A DNA stretch of 64,000 nucleotides from Pseudomonas sp. CFBP13508 (GCF_005233515.1 NZ_QFZZ01000001.1:1-64000); one strand, 5' to 3'; positions 1 to 8,686 are shown, numbered from the stretch's first letter. Made by a program: numbers and translations. The notes: generated by a model not told the origin, from the sequence alone.

Positions 1-20
1 GATGATCAGTCGAGAACTAT

Positions 21-36
21 CGCTCCTGACGGAGCG
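21..36. terminator. Short GC-rich hairpin
   Basis: Two arms CGCTCC and GGAGCG face each other across a four-base loop near the left edge. It may terminate a gene lying outside the window. No clear T-run follows, so termination is only a possibility. Confidence 0.3.
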
Positions 37-49
37 TTAGTCGAGATAC

Positions 50-137
50 AAGGAGCTGCCGAAGGCTGCGATCTTTTGATCTTGCTGTTCGATGAAAAAT
101 CAAAAAGCAAAAGATTGCTGCCTTCGACAGCTCCTGC
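50..137. repeat. Palindromic intergenic repeat
   Basis: An imperfect inverted repeat has arms starting AGGAGCTGCCGAAGG and ending CCTTCGACAGCTCCT, with AT-rich inner arms around GATCTTTTGATC. From memory this is a common dispersed intergenic element of the P. fluorescens group. It lies just past the 3' end of the sulfatase gene and could act as its transcript end. Confidence 0.55.
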
Positions 138-143
138 ACGGGG

Positions 144-2354
144 TTAGCTCGATTGCGCGGTATCGTCCTCGGGCACTTCATCAAGTATGTCATCCTGCCC
201 CGGCAGTTCAGTGATCACGCTGAAGTCCGAGACCTCGACCGCGCCATTGCCATACCCCAACAGATGAAACGAGAAGGCCTTGCGGGGCTGCGGGTTTTCA
301 AAGCTGAAATCCATCTCCAGCGGCTGATCCGCCGTCGCCACCATTTCTGCCGGCAATCCCAGTTGCACGTCCTGTTCGAATTCCTTGGCCTTGAGCTGAA
401 TGTACGCCGCCTGCTGCGGATCGACCGAGCGCACGGTCAGGCGCACGCGGGTGTGCGAGCCTTTGGGCATTTCCAGGTATTGCGCGCCGATCAGGTTGTC
501 GGCCCAGTCATCCTTGATCTGCGCTTGCAGAGGGATGATGTTGTTGCTGCCGAACTGGTAGCGATGATTGAGTGGTGTGCGCAACAGGGACAGGTCCAGC
601 GCATCGGCGCGCGCGGCGATCTGCCGGGCCGGATGGCCGCTGTAGGTGCCTTTGTAAGTGGCGCTTTCGGCGATGAAGCCGGTGCTTTGGTAGTAGCGGC
701 AGCGGCGCGGCAGGTCGCATTCGGAGAAGATGCCCTGGCCGTCGTGGTAGCGCAGCTTGCCGTTGGTGAACGACATGATTTCGCGCCCGGAATCGTAGTC
801 GCGAAACAGCGAGCGTCCGCTCAGCGCAGTCGGCACCGGCAGGTCGAAATAGTCAAGGATCGAGGTGCTCAGATCGACGTGACCATAGACCCCGGCATTC
901 AGGCGCGGCAGTTGCGCCTGCTCCGGTGCCAGCGTCAGGTTGAAACCCCACGAGGAGGCCAGTCGCACACCGTCGATGCCGTGGGATTCATCCGAGGTGA
1001 TCACCACCAACGTGTCCTTGAGAATGCCTTGGCGCTTCAGCCCCGAAAGAAATTCATCCAGCGCATCGTCGAGATAACCCACAGCAGCCTGCTTCGGCGT
1101 TTCATAACGCTGCAGATAATCGTCCGGTGCGGAGTAGGGCTGGTGGGTGCCGACCGTCAGCAGGGTCAACATCCAAGGCTGCTTTTGCTTTTTCAACTGG
1201 CCGACATAATCCAGCGCACCTTCGAAAAACGCCTTGTCATCCTTGCCCCAGGGGAATTCCAGGTAGTTGCTGTTGCTGAACCATTCCAGACCGTGGGTCG
1301 CATCGAAACCGATGTGCGGCATGATCTTGTCTTTGGCCATGAAGCGCAGGCCGGCGCCTTGCAAGTAATGGGTGCTGAAGCCGTGCTCGCGTAGTTGCGC
1401 CGGCAGGCAGGCCTGATTGCGCTCGTTGAGGGTGAGCATTTCCACGCCTTTGGGCGTGCCGTTGTTGAGCTTGTCGTAGTCACCGCAGAGCATGGCATAC
1501 AGACCGCGAATGGTCTGATGGGTGTGCAGCACGTAATCCGGGGTGTTCATGCCGCGCTCGGCCCAGCGGCTGAGGTTGGGCATCAGGTCTTCCTGATAAT
1601 GACTGCCGATCGCCTCACGGTTGGCACGGATGTAGGCGCCGGGGATGCCTTCGAGCGCGATGATCAATACATTGCGCGCCTGGCCCGGCGCGGCGAGCAG
1701 CTTCTGGCCATTGAGATCGACGTCGGTGAGCCCGGCCATCGCCGGTGTCGGTTCTTCGACGTCGCCGTCCAGCCATTCCTCGGCCTGGATCTGCAGGTCG
1801 GCCACTTCGCTGGCGAGCAATTGATGCGGCAGGTTGTACAGGCGCCAGGCGTCGCCGTCATTCGGCCACAGGTTCTGCGCACCCCAATGTGCGGCGAACA
1901 ACACGATTGGCGCGGCCCAGACAGAGCGAGGCAGAGCAGGGCGAGACAAGCCGCGACCAACAAGCTGAGTCAGCAGCCAGAAAGCCAGGGCACCCAGCAA
2001 AGCCATGGCCAGGGCAGGGTGCGCAAGTCCGCCGCCAGTGGAATTCTCGACGAACTGCGGGTCGATCAGATAGTGAATATCCGAAGGCGTCGGCAGGCGG
2101 CCGACGGCGCTGACCAATTCTGCCGTGGCGACCGCCAGCAGCGCCCAGAACATCAGCACCGGCAATGCCAGCCACCATGCGCGGCGATGCAGCGTCACCA
2201 CCAGCAAACTGCCGAAGGCCAGATCCGACAAAAAGCCCAGCGGTGTCGACCAGCCCAATGCTGCACGCAGGCACACCGGCACGATCAACACCAGAACGAT
2301 GAGAGAAAAAAGGCGGGCATTCGGCCGCCGCAGCCAGTTGAAAAGAGCGCTCAC
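144..2354 (-). CDS. LTA synthase-like membrane sulfatase family protein
   Basis: This 736-residue protein begins with several membrane spans (about residues 15-80 and 112-160), followed by a periplasmic sulfatase-like alkaline phosphatase domain (about 225-540) and a beta-rich C-terminal extension. The visible catalytic set fits the LtaS/MdoB type: Glu235 after the LIIAL strand, the candidate Thr nucleophile at 281 in THQTIRG, and a later SDESHG metal motif. The family transfers phosphoglycerol or phosphoethanolamine head groups to envelope glycans. The donor and acceptor cannot be read here. It stands alone, transcribed leftward. Confidence 0.85.
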   Translation of the reverse strand: MSALFNWLRRPNARLFSLIVLVLIVPVCLRAALGWSTPLGFLSDLAFGSLLVVTLHRRAWWLALPVLMFWALLAVATAELVSAVGRLPTPSDIHYLIDPQFVENSTGGGLAHPALAMALLGALAFWLLTQLVGRGLSRPALPRSVWAAPIVLFAAHWGAQNLWPNDGDAWRLYNLPHQLLASEVADLQIQAEEWLDGDVEEPTPAMAGLTDVDLNGQKLLAAPGQARNVLIIALEGIPGAYIRANREAIGSHYQEDLMPNLSRWAERGMNTPDYVLHTHQTIRGLYAMLCGDYDKLNNGTPKGVEMLTLNERNQACLPAQLREHGFSTHYLQGAGLRFMAKDKIMPHIGFDATHGLEWFSNSNYLEFPWGKDDKAFFEGALDYVGQLKKQKQPWMLTLLTVGTHQPYSAPDDYLQRYETPKQAAVGYLDDALDEFLSGLKRQGILKDTLVVITSDESHGIDGVRLASSWGFNLTLAPEQAQLPRLNAGVYGHVDLSTSILDYFDLPVPTALSGRSLFRDYDSGREIMSFTNGKLRYHDGQGIFSECDLPRRCRYYQSTGFIAESATYKGTYSGHPARQIAARADALDLSLLRTPLNHRYQFGSNNIIPLQAQIKDDWADNLIGAQYLEMPKGSHTRVRLTVRSVDPQQAAYIQLKAKEFEQDVQLGLPAEMVATADQPLEMDFSFENPQPRKAFSFHLLGYGNGAVEVSDFSVITELPGQDDILDEVPEDDTAQSS

Positions 2355-2681
2355 AAAAAAGGCCTGCTTGTCATCAAAGGGTCAAAAAAGTGTGGGTGAT
2401 GATACCAAGGGCAGGAAGGCTGATCGGCTATTAAAACCTGCGGCTGGCGATCGCTGAAACGGCGCGTGCCCATAGCGGGCTTGGGTTGTGGGACGTATGG
2501 CCGTTTTTCGGAGGGGCAGTTTTTTGTTTCAGACTGTTGTAGGTCGATCCACTGCTCCTGAATTCCAGCAGCAGACGTCAAATCGCTCAGTGCTATCGAT
2601 ATGCGATAAAGATATTTAATTTCAATTTTTTATAGCTATAAAGTCAGGCTTTTCAGCCCATCCCCATGCTGCGAGGTTGTC
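2355..2681. other. Divergent intergenic region with AT-rich core
   Basis: This 327-bp stretch separates the leftward sulfatase gene from the rightward binding-protein gene. Bases about 2595-2645 are distinctly AT-rich in an otherwise GC-rich setting and probably carry the promoter of the binding-protein gene. No convincing ORF is present. Confidence 0.45.
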
Positions 2682-3698
2682 ATGGCCACACCGTTCAAAC
2701 GTTCTGCGCTGACTCTGTTGGCCGCAACTCTGGCAGCGGGCGCGCTGTTCAGCAGCGGCGCCCGGGCCGAGGGCAAAATCAGCATCGCCCAGCAATTCGG
2801 CATTGGTTACCTGATTCTCGACGTCGTGCGCGATCAACAATTGATCGAGAAACACGGCAAGGCCCAGGGCCTGGAGATCAAGGTCGACTGGAACAGCATT
2901 TCTGGCGCCACGGCGATGAACGAGGCGCTGCTGACCGGAGCGCTGAACGTGGTCTCGGCCGGCGTGCCGCCGATGCTTACTGTGTGGGACCGCACCAAGG
3001 GCAAACAGAACGTCAAAGCCATCGCCGCGCTGGGCTCGATGCCCAATTACCTGCTGACCAACAACCCGAATATCAAAACCCTCAAGGACTTCAGCGACAA
3101 GGACCGTATCGCCGTGCCGGCCGCAGGCGTAGGCTTCCAGTCGCGTACCCTGCAGATTGAAACCGCCAGGGAATACGGTAATGACCAGTTCAAGAAGTTC
3201 GACAACATTTCGGTCAGCCTGCCGCACCCGGACGCCACCGCCGCGCTGATCGCCGGCGGCTCGGAAATCAACTCGCATTTCTCCAGCCCGCCGTTTCAAT
3301 ACCAGGCGCTGCAAAACCCCAACGTGCACAAAGTGCTGAGTTCCTACGACATCCTCGGCGGCCCGGCGACGTTCAACGTGCTCTACACCACGGAAAAATT
3401 TCACGACGACAACCCGAAAACCTACAAGGCGTTCTACGACGCACTGGCCGAAGCCGAGCAGATCATCAAAGCCGACAAGCCCGCCGCTGCCCAGGCCTAC
3501 ATCCGCGTAGAGCAATCGAAACTGCCGCTGTCACTGGTCGAGCAAATCGTCAAAGACCCGGAAATCGACTTCACCGTCGTACCGCAACGCACGTTCATCT
3601 ACGCCGAGAAATTGCAGGAACTGGGCGTGCTGAAAAACAAGGCGGCGAGCTGGAAGGATTACTTTTTTGAAGAGGCGCATGGTGGTGCGGGGAGTTGA
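2682..3698 (+). CDS. ABC transporter periplasmic substrate-binding protein (SsuA/TauA/NMT1-like)
   Basis: The 338-residue product starts with a typical signal peptide (positive N-terminus, hydrophobic core, likely cleavage after SGARA near residue 29). The mature part resembles the SsuA/TauA/NMT1 class of binding proteins, which capture sulfonates, taurine, nitrate or pyrimidine-type ligands in the periplasm and hand them to an inner-membrane permease. No permease or ATPase gene adjoins it, so it is an orphan that must use components encoded elsewhere. The ATG is the first one consistent with the signal peptide. The ligand cannot be decided. Confidence 0.8.
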   Translation: MATPFKRSALTLLAATLAAGALFSSGARAEGKISIAQQFGIGYLILDVVRDQQLIEKHGKAQGLEIKVDWNSISGATAMNEALLTGALNVVSAGVPPMLTVWDRTKGKQNVKAIAALGSMPNYLLTNNPNIKTLKDFSDKDRIAVPAAGVGFQSRTLQIETAREYGNDQFKKFDNISVSLPHPDATAALIAGGSEINSHFSSPPFQYQALQNPNVHKVLSSYDILGGPATFNVLYTTEKFHDDNPKTYKAFYDALAEAEQIIKADKPAAAQAYIRVEQSKLPLSLVEQIVKDPEIDFTVVPQRTFIYAEKLQELGVLKNKAASWKDYFFEEAHGGAGS

Positions 3699-3703
3699 TC
3701 GAA

Positions 3704-3729
3704 CAGGGGCAACGTGTGTTGCCCCTTTT
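3704..3729 (+). terminator. Rho-independent terminator
   Basis: An eight-base stem GGGGCAAC/GTTGCCCC with loop GTGT is followed by TTTT, just after the binding-protein stop codon. It lies between convergent genes and probably ends the rightward transcript. Confidence 0.75.
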
Positions 3730-3734
3730 GCCAT

Positions 3735-3932
3735 TCAAGATTCGCCATCATCAAAAATGCTCTCAATCGGCAGCTCAAACGCCCGGGCAATCTGAAACGC
3801 CAATGGCAGGCTCGGATCGTAGCGTTCGTTTTCGATGGCGTTGATCGTCTGGCGCGACACTTTCAGGCGTTCGGCCAGATCGACCTGCGACCACTTGCGC
3901 TCGGCGCGCAATTCCTTGAGACGGTTTTTCAT
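3735..3932 (-). CDS. Short XRE-family transcriptional regulator
   Basis: The 65-residue protein is almost entirely one Cro/CI-type helix-turn-helix (SQVDLAERLKVSRQTINAIE, about residues 15-34), of the compact kind often called YozG-like. It starts at an ATG whose ATGA overlaps the stop of the upstream membrane-protein gene, so the two are translationally coupled. Such regulator/membrane-protein pairs are usually autoregulated. A candidate operator lies upstream of the pair at 4316-4335. Confidence 0.88.
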   Translation of the reverse strand: MKNRLKELRAERKWSQVDLAERLKVSRQTINAIENERYDPSLPLAFQIARAFELPIESIFDDGES

Positions 3933-4303
3933 TGGTAGCGGCGTCGCGCAATGTGCAGGCCGACAATCCACATCAGCCCCATTACCGGCCACACACACGT
4001 CCACGGGATATGCGGGGCGCCGACGTTTTCCAGAAAACCGTAGCTGAAGGTCACCAATGCCGAGGCGGCAAAGGCGAACCCCAAGGCTTCGAACTGGATG
4101 CGCAGATGCATTTCGTCCATGCGCCGCATGTTCCGCACGATGGCCCAGCACATCAGGGCCGCCGGAATGATCGGCGTCAGTGCGACGGCCGAGCGCAGCA
4201 CGAGGTGCGCATCCATCAGGTATTGCGAGGCAATCAATGATGCTGTCAGCACCAGCATGTAGAGGATTAATGCTGCGCCCAATTCGAGGTGGTACCGGTT
4301 CAT
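3929..4303 (-). CDS. Four-helix membrane protein paired with XRE regulator
   Basis: The 124-residue product shows four hydrophobic segments (about residues 7-27, 36-55, 73-92, 100-117) and a basic C-terminus. I do not recognise a named family. Its start is supported by AGGAAG a few bases upstream, and it overlaps the following XRE gene by four bases. The arrangement suggests a membrane partner or sensor for that regulator, which is inference from context only. Confidence 0.75.
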   Translation of the reverse strand: MNRYHLELGAALILYMLVLTASLIASQYLMDAHLVLRSAVALTPIIPAALMCWAIVRNMRRMDEMHLRIQFEALGFAFAASALVTFSYGFLENVGAPHIPWTCVWPVMGLMWIVGLHIARRRYQ

Positions 4304-4315
4304 TCTTCACTTCCT

Positions 4316-4335
4316 ATGTAAAAGACCCTTTACAT
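4316..4335. promoter_or_regulatory. Candidate operator of the XRE/membrane-protein pair
   Basis: A perfect inverted repeat ATGTAAA-6-TTTACAT lies immediately upstream of the membrane-protein start codon, and a third ATGTAAA half-site occurs at 4356-4362. The symmetry and place fit autoregulation by the XRE protein. Confidence 0.5.
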
Positions 4336-4522
4336 GGTTGCTGATGTTGTTTCAGATGTAAACCACGCTTTCCATCAGGCTGGTTACTTCGAACACGCTC
4401 GAGCCGGATAACTTGCAGCCGGGTTCACGCTTCTGGACAGCGTATTAGCCACTCAGTAGCATTTGCCTCCAACGGATTTTCCCTTCGCACGTCGTCCGGC
4501 GTGGAACGCTCAAGGAATCGAC

Positions 4523-5014
4523 ATGCGCGACACTCCCGCTGACTCACAACGAACGGTCGTGACCTTGGTCAACGGCGAGATTCGCTGTGACACCCAGATC
4601 AGTTTCAGCTCCGTCTCGCTCGTCGATGGCGAAATTCGCGTGCATCGTGCTGAAGGCAATCAGATCGAGGTGCCTGTGCCCGGGGCGGACTTCGCGCTGC
4701 GCTTTGATCTGCAGGGGATGCAGAAAGTACCGGAGGCGCCACAGACGCCGGTCGAACCGGTGCCTGCCGACGACAGTTTGAAGTTGTTCAACTCGAAAAC
4801 CGTGTGGGTCACACTGGCGCTGTGGTTCTTCGTGAGTTCGGTGTTCGGTTGGTTGGGGATCGTGGTAGCAGTCGGATATTTCGCTTACCACTGGCGTCAG
4901 GTCACGAAGCGCAAGGAACAGTTGGCCAAGGCGACCGTCGTTGAACCCATGACCCGTTCCAGCTCAGGGATGTCACCGGAAAGCGTGCGCAACGCATTGG
5001 CCCGCAAGCGTTAA
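4523..5014 (+). CDS. Hypothetical single-pass membrane protein
   Basis: The 163-residue product has an N-terminal beta-rich soluble part (about 1-90), a hydrophobic span near residues 93-120 and a basic C-terminal tail ending RNALARKR. I chose the ATG at 4523 because AAGGA precedes it; a longer reading from a TTG is possible but unsupported. No known family is recognised. It is followed by a strong terminator. Confidence 0.7.
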   Translation: MRDTPADSQRTVVTLVNGEIRCDTQISFSSVSLVDGEIRVHRAEGNQIEVPVPGADFALRFDLQGMQKVPEAPQTPVEPVPADDSLKLFNSKTVWVTLALWFFVSSVFGWLGIVVAVGYFAYHWRQVTKRKEQLAKATVVEPMTRSSSGMSPESVRNALARKR

Positions 5015-5027
5015 TTCTGCACACATC

Positions 5028-5072
5028 AAAAAAACGGGGCGGCCTGATCATCGATCAGGCCGCCCCGTTTTT
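5028..5072. terminator. Bidirectional Rho-independent terminator
   Basis: A long perfect stem (ACGGGGCGGCCTGATC and its complement, loop ATC) is flanked by A-run and T-run, so it can end transcripts from both convergent genes. Confidence 0.9.
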
Positions 5073-5102
5073 CTGTCAGGCGAACAGTCTTTCAGTCAGC
5101 GA

Positions 5103-5582
5103 TCAATGCATCTTGCTGTGATCGTGGCCGCCCATGTTGGTCAGCGCGCGAACCGGTGCCTTGACTTCGATGGTTTCTTTCTCGCCCTTGGCGTTTTCCA
5201 CGGTCAGGGTCAGCGGCACGCTGTCGCCTTCCTTCAACTGACCGGTCAGGCCCATCAGCATGACGTGGTAGCCGTTCGGATCGAAGCTCACGGCTTTGCC
5301 GGCAGGCAGCTCAACCGACTTTACCGGGCCCATGGTCATCACATCGTTCTTCATGCTCATTTCGTGAATCTGTACGTCCTTGGCCACTGGCGAGGCGACG
5401 CTGAGCAGTTTGCTGTCGCTGTCGGCAGTGACGGTCATGAACGCGCCGCTGGCAGACTGGGTCGGCACCGTTGCACGGACCCAGGCGTCGTCGACTTTGG
5501 TCTGCGCCGACGCCTGAAAGGCCAGGCCGAGCAGGGACAGTGCACATACGGTGCGTTTGAGGTGATTCAGAACGGGATGCAT
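5103..5582 (-). CDS. Copper chaperone PCu(A)C family protein
   Basis: The 159-residue periplasmic protein has a signal peptide ending near ASA and the PCu(A)C metal site: the HEMSM motif, later Met residues and the GYHVMLM motif, plus a His/Met tail GGHDHSKMH. These proteins bind Cu(I) and help assemble the CuA/CuB sites of cytochrome oxidase. The ATG at 5582 is preceded by GGAGG and overlaps the stop of the upstream sco gene by one base, so the two form a coupled copper-delivery operon. Confidence 0.92.
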   Translation of the reverse strand: MHPVLNHLKRTVCALSLLGLAFQASAQTKVDDAWVRATVPTQSASGAFMTVTADSDSKLLSVASPVAKDVQIHEMSMKNDVMTMGPVKSVELPAGKAVSFDPNGYHVMLMGLTGQLKEGDSVPLTLTVENAKGEKETIEVKAPVRALTNMGGHDHSKMH

Positions 5583-6187
5583 CAGCAGACCTCCATAACA
5601 GTAAGCAAATCTTCCGTGCACTCTTGGGCTGTCAGCGAAGTGGACAGGCCCAGGCGCAACTCACCACGCGAGTCGTAGACGTAGCTGGTGGACGTATGGG
5701 AGATGGTGTAGGTGTCGCCGGCGGGGACTTTCTCGTAGAACACGTCGAATTCCTTGGCGGTGGCCTTGGTTTCCTCAAGCGTGCCGTACAGCGCGACGAA
5801 GCTCGGGTCGAAGGCTTTGACGTAGGCGTCGAGGATCTGCGGCGTGTCGCGCTCAGGGTCGAGGGTGATGAACACCACTTGCAAACGGTCGCCGTCGCGG
5901 CCCATCAGTTTCTTGATCTGTGCGGCGCGGGCCAGGGTGGTGGGGCAAACGGCCGGGCACTGGGTGAAGCCGAAGAAGATCATCGGCATCATTCCGCGAA
6001 AGCTCGACAGCGACATGGTTTCGCCTTCGGGGCTTTTCAGCTTGAAGGTGCGTCCGAGGATCTTGTCACTTAGATCCTTGCCGTACTTGTAGGACAGTTG
6101 GCCACGGGTATCGCAACCGGCGAGCAGGCCGAGCCCGAGCACGCCCATTCCCGCAAGTACCTTGCGGCGAGTCAACAAAGCCGTCAT
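5582..6187 (-). CDS. SCO1/SenC family copper-binding lipoprotein
   Basis: The 201-residue protein has a lipobox LLAGC (Cys25), so it is probably anchored to a membrane. Its thioredoxin-like fold carries the Sco signature CPAVC (Cys77, Cys81) and a distal His (about residue 164) that together bind copper. Sco proteins reduce or metallate the CuA site of cytochrome c oxidase. It is the first gene of a two-gene operon with the PCu(A)C chaperone. Confidence 0.93.
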   Translation of the reverse strand: MTALLTRRKVLAGMGVLGLGLLAGCDTRGQLSYKYGKDLSDKILGRTFKLKSPEGETMSLSSFRGMMPMIFFGFTQCPAVCPTTLARAAQIKKLMGRDGDRLQVVFITLDPERDTPQILDAYVKAFDPSFVALYGTLEETKATAKEFDVFYEKVPAGDTYTISHTSTSYVYDSRGELRLGLSTSLTAQECTEDLLTVMEVC

Positions 6188-6460
6188 CTAATACCGCCTT
6201 TTGCAGCCCGCGAGTCGGCAGGACTGGCGGGGGGTTAACCGTAAAAGCGCCGCATGATAGCAAATTGAGGCTGATCGCCGGCTGCCGATCGCCGCGCAGT
6301 GCGGGATCGGACGACAAAAGGTGTAAGAAGAAATGACGAATAAGCCATGCGTTCGCCGCGAGCAAACTTGATTTAAATAGTATGACGATTGGAGGCGAGC
6401 GCAGAAACACGTACTCTTGCCGCTGCGCTGCAACGACCAAAACAACAACAGGAGTCTGTA
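6188..6460. other. Divergent promoter region sco / galactose dehydrogenase
   Basis: This 273-bp stretch separates two divergently transcribed genes and must hold both promoters. An AT-rich segment lies around 6355-6385. No ORF with a ribosome-binding site is seen. Confidence 0.4.
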
Positions 6461-7387
6461 ATGCAACCGATTCGTCTCGGCCTGGTGGGCTACGGCAAAA
6501 TTGCCCAGGATCAACACGTCCCCGCCATCCTCGCCAACCCTGCGTTCCAGTTGGTGGCGGTCGCAACCCAAGGCAAACCTTGCGCCGGGGTGGAGAACTT
6601 CCAGTCGCTGGGCGAACTGCTCGAAAACGGCCCGACTGTCGACGCAATTGCGTTCTGCACGCCGCCACAAGGGCGCTTCGCGCTGGTGCAACAGGCATTG
6701 GCGGTCGGCAAGCACGTGCTTGTTGAAAAGCCGCCTTGTGCAACATTGGGCGAAGCCATGGCCTTGGTCGATCAAGTCGCGGAACAAGGCGTCAGCGCTT
6801 TGTTCGCCTGGCATTCACGCTATGCACCGGGCATCGCTGCTGCACGTGAATGGCTTGCCAGCCGCACCCTGCAAAGCGTGCAGATCGACTGGAAGGAAGA
6901 CGTGCGCAAGTGGCATCCGGGCCAGGCGTGGATCTGGCAACCGGGCGGCCTCGGCGTCTTCGACCCGGGCATCAACGCCTTGTCGATCATCACCCACCTG
7001 CTGGCGCTGCCGCTGTTTGTCGAAGCCGCCGAACTGCGCGTACCGAGCAACTGCCAGTCGCCGATTGCCGCCTCGATCAAAATGTCTGACGCACGTCAAC
7101 TGGACGTCCGCGCCGAGTTTGATTTCGACCACGGCCACGACGAACTGTGGAGCATCGAAATCCGCTGCACCGAGGGCGTTCTGCGCCTGGACAATGGCGG
7201 CGCGGTGCTGAGCATCGACGGCGTGCGCCAAAGCGTCTCGGAGGAGGGCGAGTACGCAGCGGTCTATCGCCACTTCCAGCAATTGATCAGCGACAAGGCC
7301 AGCGACCTGGATCTGCAACCGTTGCGCTTGGTAGCGGACAGTTTCTTTGTCGGTAGTCGGGCGTTGGTTGAGCCGTTTTACGATTGA
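6461..7387 (+). CDS. gal: D-galactose 1-dehydrogenase (Gfo/Idh/MocA family)
   Basis: The 308-residue protein has the N-terminal Rossmann motif GLVGYGKIA, the EKPP motif that holds the catalytic Lys, and the C-terminal alpha/beta domain of the Gfo/Idh/MocA family. From memory it closely matches the characterised NAD-dependent D-galactose 1-dehydrogenase of P. fluorescens, which oxidises galactose to galactonolactone as the first step of the De Ley-Doudoroff route. GGAG lies ten bases before the ATG. No other galactose genes adjoin it. Confidence 0.85.
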   Translation: MQPIRLGLVGYGKIAQDQHVPAILANPAFQLVAVATQGKPCAGVENFQSLGELLENGPTVDAIAFCTPPQGRFALVQQALAVGKHVLVEKPPCATLGEAMALVDQVAEQGVSALFAWHSRYAPGIAAAREWLASRTLQSVQIDWKEDVRKWHPGQAWIWQPGGLGVFDPGINALSIITHLLALPLFVEAAELRVPSNCQSPIAASIKMSDARQLDVRAEFDFDHGHDELWSIEIRCTEGVLRLDNGGAVLSIDGVRQSVSEEGEYAAVYRHFQQLISDKASDLDLQPLRLVADSFFVGSRALVEPFYD

Positions 7388-7453
7388 GTGAATTTCAGCT
7401 TGAGTCGTCAGGGCGCGTAAGCAGGTCTGCGTCGCGCAGGCCGCCAGACAAAT

Positions 7454-7480
7454 AAAGCCTGCTTTTAACAGCAGGCTTCT
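7454..7480. terminator. Terminator-like hairpin
   Basis: The stem AAGCCTGC/GCAGGCTT with loop TTTTAACA sits between convergent galactose dehydrogenase and Fic genes. The same GCCTGC...GCAGGC stem recurs after both YcaC copies. Confidence 0.65.
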
Positions 7481-7483
7481 TGG

Positions 7484-8221
7484 TCACTTTATTGGCTGCG
7501 TTCTGTAGGTTTCATACAGTTGCTGAATGTCGGGATTGTCCAGATTCGCGTAGACGATTCCTTCCTTATCCAAACCGTCCAACCCTTTGATACCGCCAAT
7601 CACTTCGGGCCATTCCTCACGGCTTGAGATGTCTACGACGTGGGGCTTCAGATAGTCGTCCAGGTGGCCTCTGGAAGGATCGCGGATCTCGTCGCTGAGC
7701 GCCCGTAAATACGCATCTTTGTTGGTCTTCGACCAATCGATGGCGAACTTGGCTCGATAGCACAGTTCCATGTGAACGAGCAGGATAGTCCGCCCATTAC
7801 CATCCAGAAACGGATGAGCGAAAGCCAATTGGCCCATCACCTCGCCGGGGCGCTCGCGGAAGCGTTTTTTGTTTGTAGCGAGCTCCAGCGCATATTCGAC
7901 GGATCTTTTGATCAGCTCAGGTCGCTCGAAAGGTGTGTGATGCGGATCTTCTTTTGATCCTTTGAAAACCGCGAGGTGGGGAACAAGCTCATTCCTGTCT
8001 TTGCCTGACCATGGGTAGAAACCGGCAAACAGGATTTCATGAGTTTTGAGTATCGCTTGATAGTCGATGGATCTCTTTTTTGCCAGATGAGCAAGGGCGT
8101 CTTCGATACTGGCTTCGAAAGAGAGATGTTCCGATTCCTTTACTTCAACCGGGTCTTTCAGCTTGAGCGAGTTGCGAAGGTAGCCTTCAGTTTCGAAATC
8201 GCCGAAGGGGTCGAACGTCAT
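7484..8221 (-). CDS. Fic family protein with atypical catalytic motif
   Basis: The 245-residue protein has a Fic domain (about residues 60-190) with the motif HPFLDGNGR at 136-144. Most Fic AMP-transferases read HxFx(D/E)GNGRxxR, where the last Arg contacts the nucleotide gamma-phosphate; here that position (residue 147) is Leu. The invariant His and first Arg are kept. The N-terminus (FDPFGDFETEGYLRN) looks like Fic proteins paired with small antitoxins. Its ATG overlaps the stop of the upstream antitoxin gene by four bases. Target and activity are unknown. Confidence 0.85.
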   Translation of the reverse strand: MTFDPFGDFETEGYLRNSLKLKDPVEVKESEHLSFEASIEDALAHLAKKRSIDYQAILKTHEILFAGFYPWSGKDRNELVPHLAVFKGSKEDPHHTPFERPELIKRSVEYALELATNKKRFRERPGEVMGQLAFAHPFLDGNGRTILLVHMELCYRAKFAIDWSKTNKDAYLRALSDEIRDPSRGHLDDYLKPHVVDISSREEWPEVIGGIKGLDGLDKEGIVYANLDNPDIQQLYETYRTQPIK

Positions 8222-8481
8222 GCGCTGAGCTGCTTTTTCGAACGCCTTTTTTCCTGAAGGTAACGTCCTTGCAAGGCCATGATTTCTGCCTTGTTCAACA
8301 CACCCTTTCGCTTCAGATTAACCAGCAACTGCTCAACATTATCCAGCTCGACGGTATCACCAGCCAGTTGCGTTATCGTTGCCGCCATGCGGCTCAGGCC
8401 GTCACGCTCGGCGCCAATGCGGTGTTTTTCCGCAAGCTTGCATACTTCGCTCGCGACGCTGTCAGTGGCTGATTCGCTCAT
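8218..8481 (-). CDS. Fic-associated antitoxin-like protein
   Basis: The 87-residue, highly charged, helical protein precedes and overlaps the fic gene, the usual order of antitoxin-Fic operons of the VbhA-VbhT type. A clear inhibitory (S/T)xxxE(G/N) motif is not visible: SVASE is followed by Val, and TVELDN has Asp where Glu is expected. The ATG at 8481 is supported by GAGGGG upstream. Assignment rests mainly on position and size. Confidence 0.65.
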   Translation of the reverse strand: MSESATDSVASEVCKLAEKHRIGAERDGLSRMAATITQLAGDTVELDNVEQLLVNLKRKGVLNKAEIMALQGRYLQEKRRSKKQLSA

Positions 8482-8571
8482 TGTTAACCCCTCGTTTTCT
8501 CTGTCGGAGCATAGCATGGCGCCGTTCCGGCGGATTAGCCGTCTAGCATTTCGACTCTTGGCATTGTCCTC

Positions 8572-8686
8572 TTTGAGTGGACGGTGAAACGCTTTTCAGC
8601 CGATTTATCCCTTTGCTGTGCGTCAGTAATCTGTACCCAACTTGAACGCAACAACAAAACTTCAAACTTGAAAAGGGACGCACGCC
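8572..8686 (+). repeat. Leader of YcaC gene, copy 1 (duplicated)
   Basis: About 115 bp directly upstream of this hydrolase gene recur at 17391-17505 upstream of its paralogue with a single visible base change. The segment should contain promoter and ribosome-binding site (AAAAGGGA) of both genes. Confidence 0.85.
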
